A DNA stretch of 64,000 nt. It comes from Siphonodentalium dalli (taxonomy: Eukaryota > Mollusca > Scaphopoda > Gadilida > Siphonodentaliidae). The position numbers and the translations under genes are program-made. Positions 1 through 11,092 of this stretch are shown here, in pieces (within the stretch, counting starts at the first letter, position 1; each line of letters begins with the position of its first letter). The stretch is taken from positions 230,516,944-230,580,943 of the forward strand of contig CP136061.1 of assembly GCA_032622095.1 (NCBI GenBank), given 5' to 3'. The notes below the pieces were generated by a model. The model was given only the letters and a program-made list of their open reading frames with translations, made no database searches and was not told the origin of the DNA.

Positions 1-834
1 TAAACGTGATTAATCTCAGTTAAAATGATGTCACAAGGCGCAGAAGATATTCTGAGAGAATGCGTAGCATCAATTCTCCCAGGAACTGACAAAATGAGTC
101 TCTTACGCGGAAACGAAACCGAAACTACATTATGTCAATCAAAGCTATTTTAAAGGCAAATGTGGGCGGTGACGTCATACTGCAGGGGTTGTCTGTGGAA
201 GTTATTTATAGCGACAGTAATGCGACAGATAGCGGGTTCATCAGACTCAGTACTTTTAGAGTCTGAGTATGGTTTTAATCAAAACTGGCTTCAATGTGTT
301 GGGTCTTTTATAGTAATGTGTCTTTATATATCTTGATCTCAACTCTTTCAGGTTTGGGCACACTAGTATAAAATGAAATTCATCTCCTGTTCCCTCTCCA
401 CATAACGAGCATAATCTCTCGTTATATGGTGTGTTTGTCTAGGAACCAGTCTCCATCGGTTTCTGATTGTATGGCGCTGCTGTCGAAATTTCACAAGATA
501 CAAAATAGCATACCTGACGGTGGCTGGCATCATATCATGTACTGTGTCCGTATCACTAACTTGTAACAACACACTAAACATTGGGGGTTTAAGATTGGAG
601 GGGTGTGTTAATTGGAGGGTTGAATCCATAGTTTTGCGTGCCCATGAGAGATCGTTTTCAATCCCACTGAGACTCAATTTGAACTCTCACGGGAGAGATT
701 ACTTAATTGGAGGAACGAGATGTGGAAATTGGGGTAATCTGCTAAAAACGTGCTAATCTCATTGGTGCACGTGATATATCAGTAATTTTAGCTGGCATTT
801 GGAGACTCGCTTTCAGATTCACATTTCATACATC
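1..834 (+). promoter_or_regulatory. 5' flank of exon 1 with promoter-like motifs
   Basis: No long reading frame. Seen directly: GAAACGAAACCGAAACT at 110-126, which fits the interferon-response-element consensus bound by IRF factors; a GC-box-like GGGCGG near 164-169; and a perfect CRE, TGACGTCA, at 170-177. These lie about 660-725 bp upstream of the candidate ATG at 835. A short perfect inverted repeat (CAGACTC/GAGTCTG) sits near 242-265. A 43-codon open frame from the ATG at 25 also reads plausibly but has no other support. Promoter function is inferred. Confidence 0.3.
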
Positions 835-904
835 ATGGCGGACGATTTTGTCTCGGGTAAATTGGTTGAATGGGGCCTCTCGGACCTGCAACAACGATTT
901 AGTG
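835..904 (+). CDS. Candidate first coding exon, SAM-like start
   Basis: The ATG lies in a good context (A at -3, G at +4). The frame reads MADDFVSGKLVEWGLSDL and a few more residues, then meets a good donor (G|GTAAAT) at 905. This gives 23 codons plus one base, phase 1. A second GTAAAT donor at 857 would give a shorter exon, also phase 1. The Leu-Val-Glu-Trp-Gly-Leu run resembles the first helix of SAM protein-interaction domains in many invertebrate proteins, but the rest of such a domain was not found, so the family is a guess. The next good exon (7738) is phase 0, so at least one exon between them is missing from this model. GC content is higher than in the flanks. Confidence 0.45.
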
Positions 905-1428
905 GTAAATATGTTTTGTATCCATGTAGGTAACACAGATAACGAACTTGAACTGGGTGTGTTATTGCATGATGGCCATGCAAATGTTTCAAAAATCAAA
1001 TTGAGAGCATGTGTGTAGTTAACAGTCTAAAAATAGAATGTGTCGATCCAACACAGATGTGATCAAGGGGAGACGACTTAAAATAACTCGGAATTAGGAA
1101 AATGTTGCATTCCACAATGACAATGTCATGTTGCAATATTGCCTTGACACATTTTTGGGACTGCACCATATTCATAATTCATATAAAATTCAAGACAATA
1201 AACTATAAATTATCTCTGTAGCATCTTCACAATCACATCGTTTCGTTTTTCCTCGTTTTGCATTTGTCGCCGTGGAAACGCAAAACTCCATTTTCACCAC
1301 AACAAAAAAATGCAAAGTTCTACTACACGATAAGAAGAAGAATAGACTATATATATCGATAATGTATTGGAACATGTGTCAATAACACTTTATAGCAGCT
1401 AATTTTGGCTTGACATTTTCTTATTCAG

Positions 1429-1469
1429 GTGATTTAGATCTACTGATTATTATTTTGTCATGTATGATG
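1429..1469 (+). CDS. Possible 41-nt microexon (weak)
   Basis: A good acceptor (ttattcag) ends at 1428 and a GTAAAG donor begins at 1470. The 41 nt take the phase 1 left by exon 835-904 and leave phase 0, exactly what exon 7738 needs. The join would read GDLDLLIIILSCMM, which is hydrophobic and not SAM-like. The donor lies at the very end of the MITE starting at about 1468, so this exon would depend on the insertion. Phase agreement alone has a substantial chance of being coincidence. Confidence 0.15.
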
Positions 1470-1726
1470 GTAAAGACACTTCGCAGAACTTGTGACCTTG
1501 ACCGTAAACAGTAAATACATGTTGTGCCTGGAACTACTTTTATCCAATACTATCAAGATTATTAAATATTCATATTTTTTACTTTTAACTTGACTCATAC
1601 TATTCATTAATTAGTTGTTTTAATGTAATCCAACATATTGGGGTGCTCCTCACCCACAGGAGGGATCTCCACACCAACTGAACTGTTTACGGTCAAGGTC
1701 ACAAGTTCTGCGAAGTAGTCTTACCA
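1468..1726. mobile_element. MITE with ~45-bp terminal inverted repeats
   Basis: Terminal repeats TGGTAAAGAC.. and ..GTCTTACCA continue inward for about 45 bp, including ACTTCGCAGAACTTGTGACC on the left and its mirror on the right. The element is flanked by GTATGA on both sides; the duplication can be read as GTATGATG, so its length is ambiguous (6-8 bp). There is no coding capacity. Each arm carries TGACCTTGACC, a tandem nuclear-receptor half-site. Superfamily unassigned. Confidence 0.8.
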
Positions 1727-2021
1727 GTATGATGTACCAATTTCCCCTATGGCCTATTTTCGACGTTTGTTGTTAAATTTAAACTAGGGCATACATCAAA
1801 CAGCTTAAGTCAAGACTAAGAGGGAGGTAAAGTGGAAAATTTATTATGTTTCTCCCATAAGGGATTCCTTATTGCGCTTAAGGTCAATTATTTATTAAAT
1901 GTCAATTTGGCATCCCATACATGTTGGCCATTAAGGCATTATAAATAAATATTAGCCATAAAATAAATACAAGTAGGGAAACAAAACATGTTCGACGCTC
2001 ATGCACCTTATAATTATCAGG

Positions 2022-2680
2022 TCTGGCAAATGTAAGAATACAGCTACAATAACCTAGCTGTATTCTGCTATATATTATACTCTCAAACCGGCTGTTTTTC
2101 GATATTAACTATTTTATGTGAAAACATACTGTGGCGGTTGATGTCGGTGAGTAAATATTCTGGGGACTATTTTCTGCGAATGCATCCACTAACTAATTGT
2201 TGTTTTTATTTTCGCAATTCGCATTGAATTTGACAGCTATGCTTTTCCGTATTTTTGCGGATAGTCAGCTCAAGCAGTGAATGGAACTCGTCCCATTAAT
2301 CTCTTGATCGAGATGTTCCCTTTTTGACCTATTTTAACGCACCAACCAAACAGCGTTTTAGCAGCATCCTATTGATCATACTTCCGGGAATAGTGCCATC
2401 TTCGGTGATGAATATTGTATTTAATGTACATTTCAAGGTATTCCTCATTGCACAAGAGTGTTATTAAACCATTATGACCGACATCGACCGCTGTAGAAAA
2501 TTTTCACACAAAATTAGCATCGCCGTGTCGACAAAAGGCCTTGCAGTTGAGAGTGGCGGAGAATATGGTAGCCTATTTTCGATGCGCAAATTAGCGATTA
2601 TAGTTTATATCGAAAAACGGTTGGTTAGCTTGGTTAGCTGAATTCAGCTATTGTAGCTGTATTCTCACATTTGCCAGAGT
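2022..2680. mobile_element. Foldback element with long inverted arms
   Basis: The left end TCTGGCAAATGTAAGAATAC matches the reverse complement of the right end (one mismatch in 20). Similarity continues inward through a TTTTTCGATATTAACT-like block and a GGCGGTTGATGTCGG-like block, giving arms well over 100 bp with a central non-repeated part. No reading frame of note and no clear target-site duplication. Probably a non-autonomous DNA transposon. Confidence 0.7.
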
Positions 2681-2982
2681 ACCTGCTTAGTGCTTGTAGA
2701 AAATTTAGAAAACAATCTTTACATGTACATATCGAAAGGCCAGACATCTTCAGGTTTCCGATTCCAAATTGTTTTTATATTTGTGACTTACTGCATCATT
2801 ATGCGCATAAAAGGCATTAATTGTCACTTGTTTTTCTTCCTCCATTCCAAATATGAAAGACCTGATATTGCACTGTCAATTGAATGTAGCAGATTGTCCA
2901 TAAAAGCAATATCAGGTATTAAATACAACGTGATTGTTTTGGGCTGACTTTTGTAGTACATGTCCATCCGCGCGCCCAAAGC

Positions 2983-3841
2983 TAGGGCTCTGCGAATATT
3001 CGAGATTCGATTCAATGTCGATATCGGGCACCCGAATCGGTCTGCTGATTCGGATATTTTCGAATCGATGTTACTTTGGTGTAATGTCGTTTTTTTGCAT
3101 CTAGAAATACATGTTCAGAATACCCGTGCATTATGCAAATTATGTGCTTCGATTGCAACCCGTGACGGTGATCAATCGCCGCATGTATTTGTAATCTGTA
3201 TCGACACTGTATAAATTGTCTACACGGTGCTAGATGCGGAATTTAACTCAATTGATTTCGGTTGTAATTTATGTCTGCTTTCTAGGACCCCCTCCACGAA
3301 TACAACTATACTGTGAATATGGGATGTAGGTGTGTGATCTATTGTGGGTTGAAAAGTTTAACAGATAACCATCATTGCAATTACATGTATATAGCCGAAC
3401 GGTGTCACACCCATGTCCAAGTGTGTCAAATCTGTATTATCTTTAATGTAGACAAGTGACTTCCATTTCATGGGGTTTGTGATACGTTTATTGAACTGTC
3501 TTTATGTGTCTTACTGTCACTTTTCGGTGTCACGTTCGCCAGACACAGCTAGATAGAAATTCAATGCAACATATCCCATGAGAGTGAGAATGACTTGCCT
3601 ATGTCATGATTATCCTAAATAAAAACACAAGATCCCTACGGATGTTTATGGAGATTAACATTGTTACACAGTATCTAGTGACTTATGCAGTTTTTTTCAT
3701 GATACAAGAAAATAAACACATAAATAAACAATGTCAATGACTAGATGATTCAATTCGAGATTCGATTCGATGTCGATATTGGGAAGAAGATTCGATATCG
3801 AGATTTGATTCGATGCAAATTCCTCGATTCGCAGATCCCTA
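2983..3841. mobile_element. hAT-like non-autonomous element
   Basis: 15-bp terminal repeats TAGGGCTCTGCGAAT / ATTCGCAGATCCCTA (one mismatch). Subterminal TTCGA-rich runs occur at both ends. Flanks CCCAAAGC (2975-2982) and CCCCAAGC (3842-3849) look like an 8-bp target duplication with one mutation. A TAGGG-type end plus 8-bp duplication is typical of the hAT superfamily. No transposase frame is present. Confidence 0.75.
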
Positions 3842-3849
3842 CCCCAAGC

Positions 3850-4725
3850 ACACCTACCCTGGGTTTAGCATTTCTTATACGTTTTGCGAAGGTTGTGTTT
3901 TTGTGGTGTAAATCTATAGACTTGACCATTATTTCATAAAAGTAATAATTTACGAAAATAATGGGCATCTTAGAGTTTTCTCTCATTTGAAAACATAAAC
4001 ATTGGGCGCTGTCGCATCTAATCCCATACTATGCCCCATAAAAATATTTTGTATAACGTACATTACTTTGCTATGATGTAATTAAGCGAGCTGTTAACGA
4101 GGTTACGGGTCGGTACTTACTGTGGTGATACCACCATAATACCACTGTTATAATTTTGCATCGCAGGTCACCGCGTTATTGGTGCTCGTTACCGCCATAC
4201 ACTGCGTTATTTTTTTCGTGACCACGTTCAATTTACTGCAAACTGCCCTCCACCGTGTAGTGAAAACATGCGTGAAACAAACTACATGTAGGTGGCCTGC
4301 AGGAATCCAATTTGTGATCTCGGGAAGTTAAAAAAATACATTATTGTAACGACAGAACACAATCCTACTCAAGATATTAAAATTTTCGTATTGCGATAAT
4401 CGCCAACCGAAAAAGTTATATTGATCACACATCTTCTGTGCTAATTTTTGTCATGTTTTTTATTATATTCAGCTGATATACAATTAAATTGTTATCTGGA
4501 TAAACCTGTCAAGGAGTGTATGCAGTCTGTAAGTTATAACTAGACCAAGGTTTCCTTAGTTAATTCTCAGTCGAGAGATACAGCGGTACTTAAATAAATT
4601 TTTGAGATGGACAGAATTCCCAGCTTGTGACAGCTAGCCTAGCTCATTAATATTCAAGCCTAATGGAGTTGTTAGTGAGGTAATAACGCTTAAGAGTAAT
4701 TAGCTATTAAATATGAATTTGGCCT
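3850..4725. other. Intervening DNA, nothing recognised
   Basis: AT-rich, no credible exon, repeat end or RNA gene seen. Confidence 0.5.
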
Positions 4726-4990
4726 CCCATAGAAAATACGTGACTGTCTGATCTACACTCAATTGTAAATATTTACATCTCGATTCGGGACGCAACAATC
4801 TTCGATAAGCTAATGCAGATGATTTTGCCATTAATATACGCATTGCATTTAATAAATATATAAGACTGTCGGTGTGTTGTAAATTTGGATTAATATTCAT
4901 AAAAATAACTAGTTTGATCAAGATTATTCTCCATTTCTTTTGATCAACCAACAAAATGTTTCATATCACTTTAATATTGGCGCCATCAGT
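4726..4990 (+). repeat. ~330-bp interspersed repeat, copy A (partial)
   Basis: Shares an ordered series of blocks with 6905-7225, 14262-14590 (opposite strand) and 23583-23700: CTCAATTGTAAATATTTACA, then ATTTTGCCATT, then GCATTTAATTAATATAT (variants), then TTCTCCATTTCT and a TGTTTCACAT-like end. The left part is missing here. No coding potential and no clear terminal repeats; family unassigned. Confidence 0.65.
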
Positions 4991-5404
4991 TTGTTCCAGA
5001 CAGACATCCCATATAAACTAAACTTTCGGTTAATTACACACATAATATTATAAAAGACTATTATGTTACTTGTTCGGCGTATAAACTAACTTTATAGATC
5101 ATGCCACAAATCTATACTCTGGCTAACGCCTATAAAATTCATATATTCCATGCACCTATCCATAATCTTGGAACTTTTTGAATTTTTGACAGGAACCTTA
5201 ATGTAAAGTCGAAAATATAACTTGAGGAGAAATTGCATAAATTATTGTAAGCAAAGCAAAATCGCTCACAAAATCACTTACATCATCAAATTTCGGGTAG
5301 GGTCATTCAGTCAAGTAATAATGAAGAACTATTTTTCCTGTGTTATTTTTAGTCGAGTTTTTGAAGTTTTTCAAACACTCGACTTATGGTTTGGCGAGGA
5401 ACGG

Positions 5405-5440
5405 TTGGCGGGCGGGCGGGCGGGCGGCGGCGGGCGGACA
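5405..5440 (+). repeat. GGGC-rich tract, quadruplex-like
   Basis: Six GGGCGGGC-type steps in 36 bp inside an AT-rich region. It lies just upstream of the 161-bp tandem array and may be the head of that element. More than four GGG runs with 1-3 nt loops fit a G-quadruplex pattern. Confidence 0.7.
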
Positions 5441-5598
5441 TAAAGAATGCCTTATAACTTTGACATTTGTGAACGGATTCAAAAAAAATTTGGTATGGCA
5501 GTTGCTCCCAATGACTATTTACTGTCTGTAGAAAATTGGTCACGTCCGAACTTTTTTACAAGAGTTATCCATCTTAGATGGTTTTTAGTTAAGTTTTT

Positions 5599-6740
5599 CA
5601 CCGATAGCGCGATAACTCACGCAAATATTAACCGATTTCAACAATATTTGGTATATGAGACTCTTGCAACAATATCTCGGACGAGATCGAAAACCAGGTT
5701 TGTCCAAATTTTGTTCGCGGAGTTATGGGCCTTAGTTTGTCTATTTTTAGCAATTTTATCACCGATAGCGCGATAACTCGATGAAATATTAACCGATTTC
5801 AACAATATTTGGTATATGAGTCTCCTGCAACAATATCTCGGACGAGTTCGAAAACCAGGTTTGTCCAAATTTTGTTCGCGGAGTTATGGGCCTTAGTTTG
5901 TCTATTTTTAGCAATTTTGTCACCGATAGCGCGATAACTCGATGAAATATTAACTGATTACAACAATATTTGGTATATGAGTCTCATGCAACAATATCTC
6001 GGACGAGTTCGAAAACCAGGTTTGTCCAAATGTTTTTCGCGGAGTTATGGCAACTTATGGGTCTTAGTTTGTCTATTTTTAGCAATGTTATCACCGTTAG
6101 CGCGATAACTCGATGAAATATTAACCAATCTCAACAATATTTGGTGTATGAGTGTCCTGCAACAATATCTCGGACGAGTTCGAAAACCAGGTTTGTCCAA
6201 ATGTTTTTCGCGGAGTTATGGGTCTTAGTTTGTCTATTTTTAGCAATGTTATCACCATTAGCGCGATAACTCGGTGAAATATTAACCGATTTAAACAATA
6301 TTTGGTATATGAGTCTCTTGCAACAATATCTCGGACGAGTTCGAAAACTTGGTTTGTCCGAATTTTTTTCGCGGAGTTATGGGTCTTAGTTTGTCTATTT
6401 TTAGCAATGTTATCACCGTTAGCGTGATAACTCAATGAAATATTAACCGATTTAAACAATATTTGGTATATATGAGTCTCTTGCAACAATATCTCAGACG
6501 AGTTCAAAAACCTGGTTTGTCCGAATTTTTTTCCGGAGTTATGGGTCTTAGTTTGTCTATTTTAATAACAATTTTATCACTGTTAGTGCGATAACTCAAT
6601 GAAATATTAACAGATTCAATTGATATTTGGTATATAGGTCTATTGTAATAATATACCACCGTCCGACTTTTTTCCCCGAAGTTGTGCACCTTATTGGCAG
6701 AAGTTTGGTTGGACTGCCAAAAAACTCGACAAAAGCATCT
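5599..6740. repeat. Tandem array of ~161-bp units (about 7)
   Basis: Units start with CACCGATAGCGCGATAACTC-like sequence at 5599, 5760, 5921, 6092, 6253, 6414 and 6578, so spacing is 161 bp except where an 11-bp partial repeat (near 6049) or small indels intervene. Inside each unit are ATTTGGTATATGAGTCTC, ATATCTCGGACGAGTTCG and CGCGGAGTTATGGG blocks. Long open frames here on the - strand are products of the repeat, not genes. Tandem ~160-bp cores are a known feature of molluscan Helitron-like elements; that assignment is inference because I did not find both ends. Confidence 0.9.
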
Positions 6741-6904
6741 TAGATGCGTACCCCTTGTTTGGACTTTGTAATGCTCCCTGTCAAAACTTTTAAAAGTTCC
6801 AAGGTTTTGTACAGGTGGAGTTTGGTATATTTGTAGAGCTACAGGCAAATCTAGAGAATTAGCCAGAGAAGAGATAATGACATGATCTAAAAATAAGTTA
6901 GCAT

Positions 6905-7225
6905 TCAGGGCCATTACCCAACAGGCGGGATGTAGCATTCTACGAGAATCGCCAGAAAATCTGAAGCAAATTGTCTGAGTGAACTACTAGTAGGCTCAAT
7001 TGTAAATAATTATTTCTCAATTCAGGATGCGACTCTCAACGATAAACTAATGAAAATTATTTGTTTTGCCATTGAGAGTCACTGCATTTAATTAATATAT
7101 AGAAGTGGCGATGTGCATTGTCAATTTGGTTTATAAATTTGTAAAAATAACTACCGGTACTTCTATCAAGATTTTATTCCATTTCTATGTGATCACCCCA
7201 CTGGTGTGTTTTACATAACTTTAAT
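6905..7225 (+). repeat. ~330-bp interspersed repeat, copy B
   Basis: Fuller copy of the family at 4726-4990. It begins near GTAGCATTCTACGAGAATCG and ends near GTGTGTTTTACATAACTTTA. Internal order matches copy C read on the opposite strand. Confidence 0.65.
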
Positions 7226-7737
7226 ATAATAAACCAGAAATAATTAAATTTTAACGTGTGTCTAGTATTTTATTTAGTCATCAAAAGTAAACAAAACAAC
7301 ATAAGTATATTTTAACCTAATTCCGAGCATGTTGAATGTAACCAAATTAATGTTTAAACCAAGTACAGGATGCAAACGTTTATACACTTATACGCCATAT
7401 ACGGAATAAAATAAAGACAAACAGTGGAGATAGGGGTGTTTATTTATTTTGTATACTGAATTGTATCATCCTATCGTGTTGGATTTAGTTTGCGTCGGCA
7501 TTTTGTCCCAGTTGTTTACCTCAAAATTTGGCTAAAAATGTGCTCCTCATTGACTTACCGGTCTATAAGTCACATGTGGATTTTAATAGGGGAAATTGGG
7601 TTAGAAAGATGTGACTTATCCACCGAAATTTACGGTATATTGATGCGATGTTTGACATGTATATGAGCTACAAATATTTGTCACATGTGATGAGAAAATA
7701 AATTTATCCATTTGCTTTTGGTAAACTTTTGTTTCAG
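7226..7737. other. Intron-like DNA, nothing recognised
   Basis: AT-rich sequence ending in a strong acceptor (ttttgtttcag) at 7737. No other feature seen. Confidence 0.5.
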
Positions 7738-7830
7738 GATGATTTTCGTAGTGTATCAAGTTTAAGTGAAGTAAGTGATGTCAGTGATGTCAGTGACATG
7801 GGTGAAGCAATTGATGTACAAACAATCGCA
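7738..7830 (+). CDS. Candidate internal exon, Ser/Asp-rich
   Basis: A strong acceptor (ttttgtttcag) precedes it and a consensus donor (GTGAGT) follows at 7831. The 93 nt are 31 codons, phase 0 on both sides. The product begins DDFRSVSSLSEVSDVSDVSD and is acidic, with a short SDV repeat, so it is probably a flexible linker. The phase joins cleanly to the terminal exons at 11911 and 25311. It does not join directly to the exon at 835 (phase 1), so an exon is missing or the first exon is wrong. Function unknown. Confidence 0.5.
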
Positions 7831-8854
7831 GTGAGTATACATTGCTTGCCTTGTATCAATTGAAACTGAATTGTGTGTGACATACTGATGCATATGATTC
7901 CTCTAATAGGGAATGGAAAATCTAAAAGACTAAAAGTGTTAAATTCAGGTTTGTGGTGTTTTTAGCTCAACTTGAGAAAGTCCAGTTTGAGCTGTTCCCA
8001 TGGTTTGTGCTCATTAGTGATTACCGGTGGTTTATGGTGCACATTATTAACGTAAAAATTACACCAGCCGAGTTGTTTAACCAACACCCAGCCAAAAGGC
8101 CATATTATGGAATACTTCCACTGTTATTGATAATAGGCACGATTAATCGATTATTGACGACCGATTTTCGATTATCGTAGACTGCTGCTTGCTAAGACCA
8201 ACAAATATGTCTTAATAATTGACTCATTGAGGCCTATCAAGATCTACAAAATAAAAGGTAAAAGAAACAAATGTCATATGAAAGCCACTTTTTTCAGGAC
8301 TACAATAGGGTAATCCAGATTTATTATTTAATTTCAGGCAGCAATTGACTTAGGATGCTATCTGAGGTGCCAAATCGAAAACACAATCTGTTAGTAGCTG
8401 CATTGACTATCTACTAGTACTGTGTAAGCCCAGGGCGAGGGTGATTGTTTTGACACAAAATCTTGGGACTAGTGGGCTTACATTAGAGGACCCCCACCTT
8501 CGCAACGATACGTTCATTTATCAAAACTGCATGGTCGGGTTTGATTCTGTTTAAACATGGTTTTGTAGCTTGGTAAGTTGACTATACATGTGCTACATAT
8601 AGACACAATAAATAGGCCCATCGACCTCCAGATAAGAAGGCACACACATGTTCCACACATAGCACATTGCGATCATATGTGTATGGATGTGTCGGGTTAA
8701 CATAGAATCGTTATAATATTATCTGATGACTCTTTAAAAAGCCATAATAGGCGCCTGGTGTGTTGTATAGTCCCAAGCATGTTCTAAGAGCAATGCTCGC
8801 CATGTTTCGGAGGCATAACATATATAACATTGCTGCTGTGCCATACCTCCTATA
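7831..8854. other. Intron-like DNA
   Basis: No gene seen. Small items: a GATTAATCGATTATTGACGA tract at about 8143-8162, like the ends of some hAT elements but without a partner end, and a short inverted pair GTAAGCCCA/TGGGCTTAC near 8423-8481. Confidence 0.45.
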
Positions 8855-8877
8855 TACATATATATATATATATATAA
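8855..8877. repeat. (TA)n microsatellite
   Basis: About eleven TA dinucleotides with one CA interruption near the left end. Confidence 0.9.
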
Positions 8878-8955
8878 GAGACCTTAAAATGTGAATATAG
8901 TGTCCTAAGTGCGACGTCGGAATACAGCGGCCATTCGAGCTTCCTTTTTTGGGGT

Positions 8956-9037
8956 TGCTTCGGTGGCCGTGTGGTATTGACGTCGGACTTTGAGTCGCAA
9001 GGCGCGCTCGCCGTCGGGCCGGGGTTCGTATCCCACT
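8956..9037 (+). ncRNA. tRNA-like element, probable SINE head
   Basis: Contains a box A-like TGGCCGTGTGGTA and a box B-like GGTTCGTATCC. Between them is GGACTTTGAGTC, like a tRNA-Gln anticodon arm (TTG), then an extra GC-rich segment longer than a normal variable loop. The acceptor ends do not pair well, so I read it as a tRNA-derived retroposon rather than a working tRNA. An A-rich stretch follows at 9042-9050. Confidence 0.45.
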
Positions 9038-9039
9038 CA

Positions 9040-9927
9040 ATCTCAAAAAATTTCCATTGTCTCAAAAATCAAATTTGCATAATTGTATAGTTTGTAGCTA
9101 TACGATATAAGCATATTCGATAAGATGATTCATTGTCATTTTATTGTCGCGTAACGGTCTACTCGAGTGGTAACGAGTCATAAAGTCTGTAAAATAAACA
9201 TGATTATAAAAAATCATCCTATCGTCCTGCATGTGTGGTCTATATACAAACCCCAAGCATGTTAATACTAAACGAATATCCGGTTAGCTGCATGCATACG
9301 AACGATAGTATTCACTGTGTGTGATCAAGGCATCGCAAATCTGAATGATGTGATGGATGTTCAATTAATTTTAATTGAATTACATTCATAATAGATATGC
9401 ACACAATATTTCGCCTATGTTATGAATTCATATTTCAGATGACATTCACAGTCCAATTGATCAGCCTCAGATACACATAAAAACACTTTAAAACTCATCA
9501 GAACTCCTTAAGTGATTCAAATTTTACTGCACAGAAGCTCAGCGTTTGGTGACATCTTCATCTGCGATGTTAACATCTTTCTGGACCGACAGTGGTCCCT
9601 GCATATTGCGCGGATTTTGAGAACGAAACTGATTTTTTAAATTCTGTTCTATCCTATGCTTCATTGACAGATACAACTATATACCGGCATTTGTTTTGGA
9701 AGCGTGGAAGTCCAGGAACTATACTAATGGGTGGATGTTCTCGAAAATTTGAGTGAGCAAAACCAAAAACACTATTGAAAAAAGTTTTCTCAAAAGATAT
9801 ATTAAATGGTTTGATCTGGGAAAACTGATTTGGAAAACTGGTGGATAAAGACTCCTGCTTTGTGTGGACAGACAATGTTCGTTGTCTGTTTTATGATCAG
9901 AAACAAATATATCCCCATATCATATAT
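9040..9927. other. Intron-like DNA, nothing recognised
   Basis: AT-rich. A short palindromic run (AATTAATTTTAATTGAATTA) lies near 9362-9381. No exon or element end seen. Confidence 0.45.
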
Positions 9928-10084
9928 ACACAGAAAGACACGATGTGTAAATTGGTTTGTCGATACGGCACGAGTGCTGTCGCGGAAGGATAGAATGAAA
10001 GGCGCTTGCGCCTCGATTCTATCCTTCTGCGACAGCACGAGTGCCGTATCAACAAACCCATTTACACATCGTGTCGTTCTGTGT
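9928..10084. mobile_element. Near-perfect hairpin element, copy A
   Basis: Two ~72-nt arms are almost exact reverse complements, from ACACAGAAAGACACG to CGTGTCGTTCTGTGT, with the centre itself palindromic (AGGCGCTTGCGCCT). The segment CGCGGAAGGATA lies near the tip and recurs in the hairpins at 13619 and 32636. The right flank (about 10085-10275, containing GAACGTACGTTCCAT) is repeated in inverted orientation next to copy B, so the mobile unit is larger than the hairpin. Confidence 0.8.
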
Positions 10085-10275
10085 TTATTACTCGCTTTGC
10101 GTCCTAGAATCCGTGCATTAACAATACAGGATTAGAAGGCTTATTTAGGTTCATACAAGGCGTGTTTGTCATGTGTGATGATTCTTTTATTTAAATATTT
10201 CCAGTTTCATGGTTGATGCGAACGTCGTGTACGTCATTTTACGTCAAAGAGATGCGCATGGAACGTACGTTCCAT
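10085..10275 (+). repeat. Flank shared with hairpin copy B (inverted)
   Basis: Blocks CCTAGAATCCGTGCA, GTCATGTGTGATGATT, ACGTCATTTTACGTCA and GAACGTACGTTCCAT recur, reverse-complemented and in reverse order, at about 13397-13618. Confidence 0.75.
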
Positions 10276-10279
10276 ACAG

Positions 10280-10945
10280 ATTTGAAATATTGAACAGCAA
10301 TAACACTGTACTTCTAGGAACAAGTGTGTAATAAACTTGAAAATGAGTTTCCCATTTTCTCGGCTCTGGTGATACCCTCAGCTTTGTTGATACCACGTAC
10401 ACAGGGGTGATACTGACATTCACTTGTTGTCATGAAGTGAGCATAATATTGATATAGGTATGGCCACTCAGCCAAGTGATAACAATACACAGGTGTGTCT
10501 CCCTTTGACAACGTGTCAGGCATTTAATTAAGGTGGTGATGCTAGTACTATTATGTTGTTGATTCTCTGTCATGTCTGGGCATTCCAATGCTTCTTCATA
10601 AATATTTATTTATTATCAACTCGGAATGATATGTTTCTTGAAGGGCTCATTTATTGTGCCGTCTTTGATATTTTTCCAACATCATTTTGAACTCTGTCAC
10701 AACCGAGACTAGGGGGTTTGCAAATAACACAAAATTATTCAAATGTCAACGTAAATAAATGTAAATTAAAAGATACTACAAAATAGGCTAATGCAACTCA
10801 GCACTGACATTATGCGAAACTTGATTTACTGAAAATGATCGATCAATAAATTGCTCTAATTGTCAAATTTGAAACTTTCCACATTGCACATGGTAATTAT
10901 ATGCCTATCATTTTTTAGCCGCATTACATATTTTCTTGAAAACCT
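10280..10945. other. Intron-like DNA, nothing recognised
   Basis: No exon or repeat end seen. Confidence 0.45.
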
Positions 10946-11092
10946 ACAACACTATTTCAGATCCCCACCCATTGGAAACTTTTTTTCTTTCATCTTTTCG
11001 TTTTCTTTTCATTAAATTGTTTAAATTTTGTTATTCAATTTATTTTCAAGTTATGAAATATGGATATATGGTTTGATTATATGTAAAGATTA

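Noticed and set aside
1-154. 43-codon frame from the ATG at 25
   Set aside because: Reads like protein but is short, at the window edge, and overlaps the IRF-like motif; no splice signal decides it.
6121-6507. 128-codon open frame on the - strand
   Set aside because: Produced entirely by the 161-bp tandem array; the peptide is periodic.
8956-9037. Functional tRNA gene
   Set aside because: Overlong variable segment and poor acceptor pairing; more likely a SINE head.
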